This document shows positions 1 to 8,200 of a stretch of DNA of 32,733 nucleotides, one piece after another (positions within the stretch are counted from its first letter, which is position 1; each line of letters opens with the position of its first letter). The stretch spans positions 1 through 32,733 of the forward strand of contig CAJTVN010000040.1 of NCBI GenBank assembly GCA_910579685.1, given 5' to 3'. The position numbers were made by a program, and so were the translations under genes. Source of the stretch: an uncultured Lachnospiraceae bacterium (GTDB taxonomy: Bacteria; Bacillota; Clostridia; Lachnospirales; Lachnospiraceae). The notes under the pieces are model-generated. The model made no database searches. It saw only the letters and a list, made by a program, of their open reading frames with translations, and was not told the origin of the DNA.

Positions 1-53
1 ACCGGGCGGATTCGGGACTTTCACCCGTTAGAAACGTGCGCCGCCGGGCGCAC
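1..53 (-). mobile_element. Group II intron (IIC-like), 5' end only
   Basis: Read on the minus strand, the sequence starts GTGCGCCCGGC at base 53 and continues with TCTAACGGGTGAAAGTCCCG. This follows the pattern of the 5' end and start of domain I of bacterial group IIC introns (Oceanobacillus iheyensis type: GUGUGCCCGGC, later AGGGUGAGAGUCCCGAA). A perfect 7-bp hairpin, GTGCGCC-CGGC-GGCGCAC, opens the element. The intron would run leftwards out of the window, so its reverse transcriptase and 3' end cannot be seen. It lies just behind a terminator hairpin, which is the known target preference of group IIC introns. The exact 5' splice point is inferred from the GTGCG consensus. Confidence 0.72.
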
Positions 54-57
54 CACC

Positions 58-90
58 ACAAAAACAGCCCGCCTGCTTCTGCAGACGGGC
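58..90 (-). terminator. Intrinsic terminator of the spore-protein gene
   Basis: On the minus strand a 10-bp stem (GCCCGTCTGC with GCAGGCGGGC, one G-U pair) closes a 4-base loop and is followed by TGTTTTTGTG. It lies about 60 bases behind the stop codon of the small acid-soluble spore protein gene. The pairing is better on the minus strand (G-U) than on the plus strand (C-A mismatch). Confidence 0.8.
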
Positions 91-146
91 CATTCTTTTC
101 TAATTTAACTGCTATCCTGTAGCAATCATCACTTTGTGAAGCTTTC

Positions 147-347
147 TTACTTCATCTGTTCTTCCTGCTTCTTGATCATTCTACGAACCATCTCGCCGCC
201 GATGGAGCCTGCTTCTTTGGATGTCAAATCGCCGTTGTAACCTTCCTTCAGGTTAACACCAAGCTCAGAAGCAACCTCAGTTTTGAAACGATCCATAGCT
301 GCCTTAGCCTCAGGAACTTCTACTCTATTAGATTTGCTGCTAGCCAT
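147..347 (-). CDS. Small acid-soluble spore protein, alpha/beta type
   Basis: 66-aa DNA-binding protein that coats spore DNA in the forespore and is degraded at germination by the GPR protease. The family signature is visible: the segment KTEVASELGV contains the GPR cleavage site (E followed by V), and the C-terminal half carries the conserved GxIGGEMVRRMI-type DNA-contact block. The start at base 347 (MASSKS...) is chosen because an ideal GGAGGTG lies 6 bases upstream; the longer reading frame from 383 would place that ribosome binding site inside the gene. It has its own sigma-G-like promoter (472-500) and terminator (58-90), so it is monocistronic. The family is certain; which paralogue this is cannot be told. 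Confidence 0.93.
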   Translation of the reverse strand: MASSKSNRVEVPEAKAAMDRFKTEVASELGVNLKEGYNGDLTSKEAGSIGGEMVRRMIKKQEEQMK

Positions 348-393
348 CTTTTTCACCTCCGTTATTTTTTTTGACTTTTTCAAGCCATCTATC

Positions 394-428
394 CTTCAAG
401 ATAAGCCCTGCGTTCGCTTATCCTGAAG
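394..428 (-). promoter_or_regulatory. Leader hairpin upstream of the spore-protein gene
   Basis: Near-perfect inverted repeat with 13-base arms (394-406 and 416-428) and a 9-base loop. In minus-strand RNA every position pairs (one G-U), whereas the plus strand has an A-C mismatch, so the structure is best as an RNA of the minus strand. It lies inside the predicted leader between the sigma-G-like promoter and the start codon. No U-run follows, so it is not a normal terminator of greA. It may stabilise the spore-protein mRNA (inference). Confidence 0.5.
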
Positions 429-471
429 TTTTCTGTTCATTCAAAGCATCCCGCATCACTTATCTTGTTCA

Positions 472-500
472 TAGTATTAACGTCGGCGCAAAAAATATGT
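472..500 (-). promoter_or_regulatory. Sigma-G-like promoter of the spore-protein gene
   Basis: Minus strand: ACATA (500-496), 17 bases, AATACTA (478-472). The forespore sigma-G consensus is roughly GMATR, 17-18 bases, CATNNTA. The same arrangement precedes spoVAE, spoVAA and spoVAD in this window, and forespore expression is expected for this gene. The leader would be about 120 bases long, which is long for this family. Confidence 0.5.
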
Positions 501-513
501 TGGAAAGTTTTAC

Positions 514-1017
514 CTAAAAGCTTCTCAGTTTTTCGTCTTCCTCATCCGCATTTTTTTCAATTTGTCTTATAATAAGATAATACCCGTAGGAGGCGTTCAC
601 CTCCACATAAACCCGATCGCCCACCTTATGGCCAAGCAACGCTTTACCTATGGGCGATTCCACGCTCACAAGCCCTTCCAGCGAATTGCCCCGCATGGTC
701 GTCACGAGCTTGTAGGATTCCACAAGGCCGTCCTCCTCAAATTCCACCTTTACCCTGGTGTTCATTCCGATCTCATCCTCTCTGGAATCATCCGGAATAA
801 TTTCAGCCGTTTTTATCATTCTCTCCAGAAATCGGATCCGGCTTTCATTTTTATTCTTTTCTCTCTTTGCAGCGTAATATTCAAAATTTTCGCTCAGATC
901 TCCCTGCGCCCTGGCTTCCTTAACCGATTCGAGAAGCTTTGGGCGGATCACCAGTTTTCTCTCCTCGATTTCCGCCTCCATGGCCTCGATATCCTTTTGT
1001 GTTAACTGGTTAAACAT
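514..1017 (-). CDS. greA: Transcription elongation factor GreA
   Basis: 167-aa GreA/GreB-family protein that enters the secondary channel of RNA polymerase and stimulates cleavage of the backtracked transcript. The N-terminal antiparallel coiled coil (about residues 1-75) carries the hallmark tip segment GDLSENFEYYAAKRE, with acidic D and E residues that activate the cleavage metal ion. The C-terminal FKBP-like domain holds SPIGKALLGHKVGDRVYVEV. Length fits the family (about 158-165), with a short acidic tail. It is the third gene of an apparent operon with the DJ-1-like and CBS genes (24-base gap). A GreA-like paralogue elsewhere in the genome is possible, as many Clostridia carry two. Confidence 0.93.
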   Translation of the reverse strand: MFNQLTQKDIEAMEAEIEERKLVIRPKLLESVKEARAQGDLSENFEYYAAKREKNKNESRIRFLERMIKTAEIIPDDSREDEIGMNTRVKVEFEEDGLVESYKLVTTMRGNSLEGLVSVESPIGKALLGHKVGDRVYVEVNASYGYYLIIRQIEKNADEEDEKLRSF

Positions 1018-1041
1018 TTTCTTTCTCTCCGCCTTCCCGAT

Positions 1042-1485
1042 TTATTTCCGGATGCTCATGCCTCCGGCTTCCAGCTGCACCGTCACAAGCTTTCTGCAAA
1101 GATACTGGATCAGATCTTTCCTGGTGATGATTCCGATAAAACGCTTCCTGTCGTCAATCACCGGCACAAAATTCTGATTCATGGCCTTATTGAGCAGATC
1201 CTCCATGTTCACATCCACATCAACCGGCTCGTTGTCCCATTTGCGCCTTACCTCCATGATGGAAATGTCCTCTGATAATTTGAGGGAAAGATTGCCTCTG
1301 TCCTTGATGCTCCAGAGCAGATCACCCTCTGTCAGTGTTCCCACATAGTGGCCGTCAGCCCTGCTGATAATGGGAACGGCGGCAAAGCTGTGATGTTCCA
1401 TCTTCTCGAGCGCCTGCCGCAGAGAATCCGTGTCATAAATATACGCCACTTCCTCCTTTGGTGTCAAAAAAAATAAAATGTTCAT
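1042..1485 (-). CDS. CBS-domain protein
   Basis: 147-aa protein made almost wholly of two tandem CBS motifs, a regulatory module that binds adenine nucleotides. The first motif (about residues 10-60) ends in GTLTEGDLL; the second (about 75-130) contains FVPVIDDRKRFIGIITRKDLIQYL. There is no catalytic or transport domain, so it is a stand-alone sensor or adaptor with unknown ligand and partner. It lies between the DJ-1-like gene (18-base gap) and greA (24-base gap), all on the minus strand with ribosome binding sites, suggesting one transcript. Confidence 0.85.
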   Translation of the reverse strand: MNILFFLTPKEEVAYIYDTDSLRQALEKMEHHSFAAVPIISRADGHYVGTLTEGDLLWSIKDRGNLSLKLSEDISIMEVRRKWDNEPVDVDVNMEDLLNKAMNQNFVPVIDDRKRFIGIITRKDLIQYLCRKLVTVQLEAGGMSIRK

Positions 1486-1503
1486 TTGTATCTTCTCCCC
1501 GGC

Positions 1504-2052
1504 CTACCGATCCGATATGATCTTTTCAGCCAGATCTTCCCTGACCTTCCTTCCTTTCAGATATTCCACGATTGCAAGGCCGAAATCCACCGCACATCCC
1601 ATGCCTCTTCCGGTAATGATCTTCCCATCCGTAACCGCAGGCTCATACACGATTTCGGCTCCGTCCAGTTCCTTCTCATAGCCAGGATATGCAATCGCCC
1701 TCTTTCCTCGCAGATGCCCTCTGTGGCCCAATATGGAGGGAGCCGCACAGATCGCGCAGACCGTCTTTCCTCCGGAAACAAATGTGTCCACCTGCTCCAT
1801 CAGCGGCCCGCAGGCCTCCAGGTCCTTTGTCCCCGGCCCGCCTGGCAGAACGATCACGTCCACCTTGTCAAAATCCACCTCCGAAAGGAGTTTGTCCGTC
1901 ACCACCGGAATCTGATGGGAGCCCGTCACCGTCCGCTCCCCTGTAACCGAAACCATATCCGTATCAACACCTGCCCTTCGAAGCAGATCCACCACCGTAA
2001 GGGCTTCTATCTCTTCAAATCCCGTCACAAAAAAAATGCTTACGTTTCCCAA
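1504..2052 (-). CDS. DJ-1/PfpI family protein
   Basis: 182-aa protein of the DJ-1/ThiJ/PfpI superfamily (class I glutamine amidotransferase-like fold). The nucleophile elbow is AICAAPSILG with Cys102, and the glutamate that activates the Cys in DJ-1 corresponds to Glu14 in GFEEIEA. These match the DJ-1 subfamily (deglycase or redox-sensing proteins) better than the peptidase-like PfpI group, but the substrate is not known. The start codon is TTG; it is preferred because GGCGGGG lies about 6 bases upstream and the protein then begins at the usual first beta strand. First gene of the DJ-1/CBS/greA operon. Confidence 0.88.
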   Translation of the reverse strand: MGNVSIFFVTGFEEIEALTVVDLLRRAGVDTDMVSVTGERTVTGSHQIPVVTDKLLSEVDFDKVDVIVLPGGPGTKDLEACGPLMEQVDTFVSGGKTVCAICAAPSILGHRGHLRGKRAIAYPGYEKELDGAEIVYEPAVTDGKIITGRGMGCAVDFGLAIVEYLKGRKVREDLAEKIISDR

Positions 2053-2103
2053 TGTAAACCCCGCCTTTCTCCGCTGTCTTTCCGACAGCTCTAATCTGAA
2101 TTT

Positions 2104-2133
2104 ATTTTACCATAAAAGTCCTCTTATTTCCAA
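2104..2133 (-). promoter_or_regulatory. Probable sigma-A promoter of the DJ-1/CBS/greA operon
   Basis: Minus strand: TTGGAA (2133-2128), 18 bases, TAAAAT (2109-2104). The leader behind it holds a small hairpin (2073-2089, 6-bp stem GCTGTC/GACAGC). It is divergent from the CYTH gene promoter. Confidence 0.45.
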
Positions 2134-2162
2134 TGAATGAATTATAAATAATTATGAAGGAA

Positions 2163-2191
2163 TTGTTAATTTGTCGCCGCTGGGCTATACT
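2163..2191 (+). promoter_or_regulatory. Sigma-A promoter of the CYTH gene
   Basis: TTGTTA (2163-2168), 17 bases, TATACT (2186-2191), about 55 bases before the CYTH start codon. Spacing and both boxes are close to the sigma-A consensus. Confidence 0.65.
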
Positions 2192-2246
2192 GGTAAATAG
2201 ATATTTAATATAGAAGGAATACCAAACAGCAAAAGGAGACTCTCTT

Positions 2247-2753
2247 ATGGAAATCGAAAGAAAATTCACCGTGGCCGCCCTGCCGGAAAATCTCTGCGAA
2301 TATCCCTGCCTTGTCATCGAACAGGCCTACCTGAACACGGATCCCGTGATCCGCATCCGCCGTCAGAATGAGGAATACTATCTGACGTACAAAGGAAAAG
2401 GCCTCCTTTCCAGGGAAGAATACAACCTTCCCCTGAACAAAGAGGCCTATGAACACCTGCGCACCAAGGCAGACGGCAACCTTATTTCAAAAAAACGCTT
2501 TCTCATCCCCATATGCTCCCCCGTTTTCCGGGAAGGTTTTCAGATTCCTGAAGGGACGGGTGCCCTCACCATTGAGCTTGACGTATTCGAGCCGCCTTTT
2601 GCCCCTCTCGTGATCGCCGAGGTGGAATTCCCCGACGAGGAAACGGCGAAAGCCTTTGTGGCTCCCTCCTGGTTTGCCCAGGATGTGACCTTTGACCCGC
2701 AGTATCACAATTCCACACTCTCCCGAAAAACCTTTTCCGCCAACCAGCCCTAA
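2247..2753 (+). CDS. CYTH domain protein (inorganic triphosphatase-like)
   Basis: 168-aa CYTH protein of the triphosphate tunnel metalloenzyme superfamily. The N-terminal metal/phosphate signature ExExK is present as MEIERKF at the very start. Basic strand segments follow (VIRIRRQNEEYYLTYKGKG), then ELDVFEPPFAPLVIAEVEFP, which supplies the acidic metal ligands of the tunnel. Bacterial members mostly hydrolyse tripolyphosphate; thiamine triphosphatase activity is known in animals. AAAGGAG lies before the start, with its own promoter at 2163-2191. Its stop codon overlaps that of malQ on the other strand by 4 bases. Confidence 0.87.
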   Translation: MEIERKFTVAALPENLCEYPCLVIEQAYLNTDPVIRIRRQNEEYYLTYKGKGLLSREEYNLPLNKEAYEHLRTKADGNLISKKRFLIPICSPVFREGFQIPEGTGALTIELDVFEPPFAPLVIAEVEFPDEETAKAFVAPSWFAQDVTFDPQYHNSTLSRKTFSANQP

Positions 2754-4240
2754 GCGTTCCTTTTCGGCACCCTGCCGTACATTTTGCACATGTCGAATAT
2801 TTTTGCGGCAAGCTCCTGCGTAAGGGCATCCTTTTTCATACGCCATTTCCAGTTGCAGCCAAGTGTCGATGGCGTATTGATACGGGCGCTGCTTCCAAGT
2901 CCCAGATAATCCTGGATCGGGATAATTGCCGTGTCGGACACGCTGGAAATGGCCGCCCGGATAAACGCCCACTCTATGTCCTTTTTGGAGCGGATGTCCA
3001 GATACTTTCTGGCAAAGCTTTTATCCTTTCTGGAGATAGCGCCCAGCCAGCCGAGCGTGGTGTCATTGTCATGAGTCCCTGTATAAACTACGGAGTTCGC
3101 CGAATAATTATGCGGCAGATAGTCGCTCTCCTCCCGGGAATCAAAGGCAAACTGGAGAATCTTCATCCCCGGATAGCCCGTCCTTTTCACCAGCTTAAGC
3201 ACTGATGGCGTCAAAAACCCAAGATCCTCCGCAATCACTCTCTTACTGCCGAGCTTTTCCTTCATCACCTTAAACAGGTCGTAGCCAGGCCCCTTCTCCC
3301 ACTTTCCAAACTCTGCCGTGGTATCCCCGTAAGGGATGGAATAATACTCGTCAAATCCCCGGAAATGATCGATCCTCACCACATCGTACAGCTCAAAGCA
3401 GTAGGCAATTCTGTGCATCCACCATTCATAGCCGGTCTGTTTGTGGTAATCCCACCGGTACAGCGGATTTCCCCAGAGCTGTCCGGTTGCCGAAAAGGAA
3501 TCCGGCGGACAGCCAGCCACAGCCACCGGCGTACAGGTCTCGTCCAGCTGGAAAAGCGAGGGATTCGCCCATGTGTCCGCACTGTCAAAAGCCACATAGA
3601 TGGGAATATCCCCGATAATCTGAATTCCCTTTTCGTTGGCATACTTCTTCAGCTTCGTCCACTGGCATTTGAAAAGGTACTGCTGAAACTCATAGAACAG
3701 AATCTGCTCCCTCAATTCCTCGCGGTATCTGTCAAGCGTCTCCTTTTTTCGCATTTTGACATCTTCTTCCCACTCGATCCAGCTTGATCCGCCAAGGGAA
3801 TCCTTGATGGCCATGTACAGCGCATAATCGGGCAGCCAGCTCTCATTCTCTCTCACGAATGATGCAAACCCGGCGTCTTCCTCGATCCCGCTGTTCTCAA
3901 ACGCCCGGAACAGAATCTGAAAACGGGAAAGGTAAATTTTTTCGTAGTCTATGTATTCTTCCTGCCCGCCAAAATCGCAGTCTTCGCAGTCCTCCTCTGT
4001 CAGAAGGCCTTCCTCCATCAGCTGCTCCAGATCAATGTAGTAGGGGTTTCCCGCAAAGGTGGAAAAAGACTGGTAGGGAGAATCCCCGTATCCCGTAGGT
4101 CCAAGAGGAAGAATCTGCCAGTAGGTCTGCCCCGCCTTCACAAGAAAATCCACGAAATCATATGCTTCCCTTGAAAAAGTGCCGATTCCGTATCGGGAAG
4201 GAATACTGGAAACCGGTAATAAAATGCCGCTCGCTCTCAT
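2750..4240 (-). CDS. malQ: 4-alpha-glucanotransferase (amylomaltase, GH77)
   Basis: 496-aa cytoplasmic enzyme that transfers alpha-1,4-glucan segments between maltodextrins and releases glucose; used in glycogen and maltodextrin metabolism. GH77 hallmarks: the N-terminal SGILLPVSSIPSRYGIGTF; LPLGPTGYGDSPYQSFSTFAGNP; the nucleophile Asp in VVRIDHFRGF; the acid/base Glu in VIAEDLGFL; and the third Asp in GTHDNDTTLGW. Length is typical for the short (about 500-aa) type. AGGAG lies 6 bases before the ATG. A promoter-like pair (4298-4270) lies in the end of thiT, so it may be transcribed alone as well as with thiT. Confidence 0.95.
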   Translation of the reverse strand: MRASGILLPVSSIPSRYGIGTFSREAYDFVDFLVKAGQTYWQILPLGPTGYGDSPYQSFSTFAGNPYYIDLEQLMEEGLLTEEDCEDCDFGGQEEYIDYEKIYLSRFQILFRAFENSGIEEDAGFASFVRENESWLPDYALYMAIKDSLGGSSWIEWEEDVKMRKKETLDRYREELREQILFYEFQQYLFKCQWTKLKKYANEKGIQIIGDIPIYVAFDSADTWANPSLFQLDETCTPVAVAGCPPDSFSATGQLWGNPLYRWDYHKQTGYEWWMHRIAYCFELYDVVRIDHFRGFDEYYSIPYGDTTAEFGKWEKGPGYDLFKVMKEKLGSKRVIAEDLGFLTPSVLKLVKRTGYPGMKILQFAFDSREESDYLPHNYSANSVVYTGTHDNDTTLGWLGAISRKDKSFARKYLDIRSKKDIEWAFIRAAISSVSDTAIIPIQDYLGLGSSARINTPSTLGCNWKWRMKKDALTQELAAKIFDMCKMYGRVPKRNA

Positions 4241-4252
4241 CTGAATCTCCTA

Positions 4253-4298
4253 AACGTCTTGATACTTATAAAATACCATTTAATAGACGTTCTTTCAA
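4253..4298 (-). promoter_or_regulatory. malQ promoter with flanking inverted repeat
   Basis: Minus strand: TTGAAA (4298-4293), 17 bases, TATTTT (4275-4270). A perfect 7-bp inverted repeat (AACGTCT at 4253-4259, AGACGTT at 4285-4291) brackets the -10 box: one arm in the spacer, the other at or behind the transcription start. This looks like an operator pair, though a weak hairpin at the end of the thiT transcript is an alternative. Confidence 0.42.
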
Positions 4299-4990
4299 GC
4301 CTGCACAGCCATATTTTCCACCCTTGCCATGGCTTTTTTTACCGGAGGCAGCATTAGGATCACGACGGTTATCAATCCCTCCGCAAAAATATAGGAATAG
4401 TTGTAAGCTATGGGATAGATTGCCGCAAGAGACTTCGGGAAAGATTCCGGCATATAATCCATCCAGTAAAGATAGCCTCCCAGCGCATGGAAGAGCCCCC
4501 TTACCGCAATGGCAAAGAGATATCCCTTTATGAGACCGCATTTTTTATTGCAGAACAGGCCTGACAGACCCAGGGCCGCAAAAGCAAAAATATAGTCCAG
4601 GCATGCCTGCAGCGGTGAGAGAATATAGCTTCCGCCATCCTGTGTAAACTGCAGAAACCCGTAGGCAAAGCCTGCCGCAAGCCCGGCCTTTGGGCCGTAC
4701 CAGAATCCGATCAGGGTGACAAAGAGCATGGAACAGAGCGTCACCGAGCCTCCCCAGGGCATGGGAATGATCCTGATGTAGGAAAACGCAAAGCCAAGGG
4801 CGATGGCTGCCGCCGAAAAGGTCAGCTGCCTTGCGGAAAATCCCCCTTTCGTTTTGGAAGCATCCTGCCCACCCTTTTTCTGCAAAAGGGCGGGCAGCAG
4901 CACGAGAAGGGCCGTGATAAGAATCACGGTCACAACGCCGCCCGTGGTAAGTGAATAGTATCCATCCTCTGTGTTCAAAAAAAATGACAT
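4295..4990 (-). CDS. thiT: Energy-coupled thiamine transporter ThiT (S component)
   Basis: 231-aa integral membrane protein. The ThiT core starts at about residue 50 with KGGFSARQLTFSAAAIALGFAFSYIRI and continues with WGGSVTLCSMLFVTLIGFWYGPKAG and the C-terminal YPIAYNYSYIFAEGLIT; these regions carry the Trp, Tyr and Glu residues that line the thiamine pocket in the family. An extra N-terminal helix (about 17-36) and linker precede the core. The ECF energising module (two ATPases and EcfT) is not in this window and would be shared. Identification is strongly supported by the TPP riboswitch directly upstream. Confidence 0.92.
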   Translation of the reverse strand: MSFFLNTEDGYYSLTTGGVVTVILITALLVLLPALLQKKGGQDASKTKGGFSARQLTFSAAAIALGFAFSYIRIIPMPWGGSVTLCSMLFVTLIGFWYGPKAGLAAGFAYGFLQFTQDGGSYILSPLQACLDYIFAFAALGLSGLFCNKKCGLIKGYLFAIAVRGLFHALGGYLYWMDYMPESFPKSLAAIYPIAYNYSYIFAEGLITVVILMLPPVKKAMARVENMAVQA

Positions 4991-5022
4991 AAAAAAACCT
5001 CCTTGAAATTCATCACAGGAGG
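4991..5022 (-). promoter_or_regulatory. Hairpin covering the thiT ribosome binding site
   Basis: Minus strand: CCTCCT (5022-5017), 13-base loop, AGGAGG (5003-4998), then seven Ts directly before the ATG. The right arm is the thiT Shine-Dalgarno sequence, so the hairpin would block translation; with its U7 tract it could also terminate transcription. It is the likely expression platform of the upstream TPP riboswitch. Confidence 0.65.
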
Positions 5023-5095
5023 GGCTTTTTGTGTTGACGCAGCTTTCCTTTTCCAGGGCTTCATCAAAGAAGCGGCGGCAAAGTCTGCGAAAACA

Positions 5096-5178
5096 TCAGC
5101 TTCCCTACGCCGGTATTATCCGGGTCAGGTAATGAGGGTCAGACCTTCCGGTCAATCTCAGCAAAAGCACCCCTAGCG
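5096..5178 (-). ncRNA. TPP riboswitch (Thi box)
   Basis: Minus-strand RNA contains the conserved aptamer blocks in order: GGGGTGC, then GCTGAGAT (thi-box start), GACCC, ACCTGA, then CCGGATAATACCGGCGTAGGGAA (split here as CCGGATAATACCGG and CGTAGGGAA). This is the standard thiamine pyrophosphate aptamer. High TPP is expected to shut off the downstream thiamine transporter gene through the hairpin at 4991-5022. Confidence 0.95.
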
Positions 5179-5204
5179 ATTTCTATTTAACTGGCAACAA
5201 ATTT

Positions 5205-5233
5205 ACCTTACTTCCTGCCGGACGGTTTGTCAA
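5205..5233 (-). promoter_or_regulatory. Promoter of the thiT riboswitch transcript
   Basis: Minus strand: perfect TTGACA (5233-5228), 17 bases, TAAGGT (5210-5205), about 25 bases before the TPP aptamer and just behind the addA stop codon. Confidence 0.6.
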
Positions 5234-5250
5234 GGTGATTTTTCATGCCC

Positions 5251-8200
5251 TCACAACAAAATCTCCTGCGAAAGGCAGAAGGAATAAATAATCTTCTCCT
5301 TCACCGGCTTTCCCGTAAGCCTGGCAAGTGCCCGGGCATAATAGTCCAGCTGCACCTTGTAGCGGCTTACCAGCTCCCCGTCCTGCTCCACGTGATCGGT
5401 CTTGTAGTCCACAACCACGAAGCTGTCCCCTTCCTCGAAGAAGACATCGATAATTCCCTGAATCAGCACCGTCTCCGTCTCCGGGAATTCGCTGTTCAGA
5501 GAGTTTGCGGGAAGCCCGAGAACAAAAGGCTGCTCTCTTTTCAGCCGCCCCTCCAGCGCCGCTTCGATCATTCTGCGGGCGAGGGAAGACTGAAAAAAGA
5601 GGGCCAGCTTATGGACAGATACGGACTGCCTCCACTGGGGATCCAGCTTTTCGCTGCGTTCCATCCCATCCATCTGTGCGGCGAGCTCTTCCTTAAGCGT
5701 TTTTCCCTGAAGGTTCAAAAGCTTCTTCAGATCCAAAAGCTCCATGACCCTGTGATAGGCGCTTCCACGGCCGCTGCCGGACATCCCCTCCTGCTGCCTC
5801 ATAAAAGCCGGGATATAGGGAACGACTTCCGGCTCCTCGAAGAGCTGTTTTGTGAATGCCTGATCCGTCATAACGCTCCTGCCGTCTCCATCCCCGGGAA
5901 TCTCCGTTGACTGATCCGATAAACGAGGGCCCCCCGCTTTCTTCAATTCTGACACGGTGGTTTTCACAAAAAGCTCTTTCAAATACTCGTAGGGATACTT
6001 TCTGTCAAACTTTTCCGACAGATATGTCATAATTTCGTTGTCCGGATCGGACAACAGGAGGTTTTGCTTTGCCTCCTGTGACCGGAACGCATCTTTCAGA
6101 TCCGCAAGCTGGATATCCTGCGGATAAATCCACTGCGCCTCTCTCAAGCAGGGCAGGATAAAATCCAGAAAGCTCCCCGCACCGGCCAAGACAACGAAGG
6201 GAATTTTGCCAGGGACGCCCCCCGACAGCCCCGGCTCCCGCTCATTTTCCTTCTCCTGCTCCATAGACACCTGCAGCTTTTCGCAGTCGGGAACCACCGC
6301 ACTCAGAAAGAGCTTCTCCCTGGCCCGGGTCATGGCCACATACAGAATACGCAGCTCCTCCCCCAGCACGTCCAGCCGCAGCTTTACAGAAACGGCCTGC
6401 CCGCGCAGCGTCTTACTCTGAATCCTCCGCTCCCTGTCAATGAAGTCCACGCCGACTCCCAGATCCACGTCCGCAACCAGGCGTCCCGTGGTGTCCTGCA
6501 TATTGAATTTCTTGGAAAGGCCGGCCACAAAGCAGATGGGAAATTCAAGTCCCTTACTCTTATGGATGCTCATGATCCGGACCACGTCCGCATTTTCATC
6601 CAGGACATCGGCTTCCCCGTAATCCACCTGATACTTTTCCAGCTGCTCGATATACCGAAGGAAATGGAACAATCCATAATAGCTGGTGTTCTCAAAGGCG
6701 GCCGCTTTGGTCAGGAGCATCTCCACATTGGCGCACCGCTGCTCCCCCGAAGGCTTGGCGCAGACGTATTCCAGATATCCCGTCCTGGTCAGAATGTCCT
6801 GGATCAGCTTATGAATGGGTGTGTAGCGGGCCTTAATGCGGTACTCCTCCAGAAACGCAAGAAAGCCGGAGAGCTTTCGCCTGCCTTCTTTCTCCTCCTG
6901 CTCCGTCTCTTCCAAGGCCCTGCAGGTTTCATAGAGAAATTCTCCCCTGCCTCTGCTGCGGATCAGCGCTGCTTCCTCTTCCTCAAAGCCTCCGAAAAAA
7001 GACCGCATGGTTCCATAAAAAGGGATATCCTGCAGCGGATTGTCCAGCACATGGAGGAGCTGCAGAACCTCCCGCACCTCCGGAGCCTGAAAATAGCCGG
7101 TCCGGGAGAATACACTGGCGGGGATTCCCTCTTTTTCAAATACCTGCTTGAAATCCTCCGCCCACCCGGAATTGGTTCGAAGCAGGATAACGATGTCGCC
7201 GTATTTTGCGGGCCGCAGGGCTCCCGTCTCCCTGTCCGTAACCTGGAAGGTGCGGATGAGCTCACGGATCCTGGCCGCAATCACGGCCGCCTCCTGCTGC
7301 CTTGCGGACAGACGGCTCTCCTTATCCCTTTCGATCAGCAGAGTCTCGGTCTGGTTTTGTCCGTACTGCGGATAAACGGCCCCCGGATAGAGCGCCGCAT
7401 CCTCGTCGTACTCCACTCCTCCAAGCTCCCCGCCCATGATCCGGTAAAAGAGAGCGTTCACACTCTCTATCACCTCCTGCCGGCTCCGGAAGTTCTGGCG
7501 CAGGTCAATGCGCTGTTTCGGGGAATCCTGTCTGGAGTACGAATTGTATTTCTCGATAAAAAGCTCAGGTCTCGCCAGACGGAATTTATAAATACTCTGC
7601 TTCACATCCCCCACCATAAAACGGTTGTAATTGCCCTCCTCCTCCCCGGATATGCTCTGAAGGAGAAGCTCCTGAACCAGATTGCTGTCCTGATACTCGT
7701 CGATCAGGATCTCATGAAAAAACTGCCTGTATTCCCTGGCCGCCGCAGTTGCCCGGCAAGTTCCGTCCTCCTGCCTCTGAACCAGAATATTCAGGGCAAA
7801 ATGCTCCATGTCGTGAAAATCTATGACGTTCTCCCGGCGCTTTTTCTCATCCAGCATCCTTTTAAACTGCAGAACCAGGCTCATCAGCGTATTTACAGGA
7901 AGAAGCGCCGTTTCCATACGGCGGACGGCCTGCTCGGGACTGACGGAAAAAAAGCTTTCCCTGATCTCCTCAATCTTCTTTTTGGCCTCGCCGCGCAGCC
8001 GCTTCGCCCTCTCCCTGGCATCAGCGCTCACGCTCCCGTCCTTTTTGCCCGGCAGACGTCCGAAGCTGATTTTCCCGCATCTCTCGCTCAGCGCCGCAAA
8101 GGTTTCCGCCCTTGCAGCATCCTCCGCCATTTCCCGCTCCTTCTCCAGCAGTTCGCCGTAAAAATACGGGCCGTCCGGGCGCTGCGTTGTCTTTAACGCC

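Noticed and set aside
562..1005. 147-codon plus-strand open frame opposite greA
   Set aside because: greA is certain on the minus strand; this frame has no recognisable domain or ribosome binding site.
6562..8196. 544-codon plus-strand open frame opposite addA
   Set aside because: It is the complement of a conserved, motif-bearing addA; the translation shows no family features and no ribosome binding site fits.
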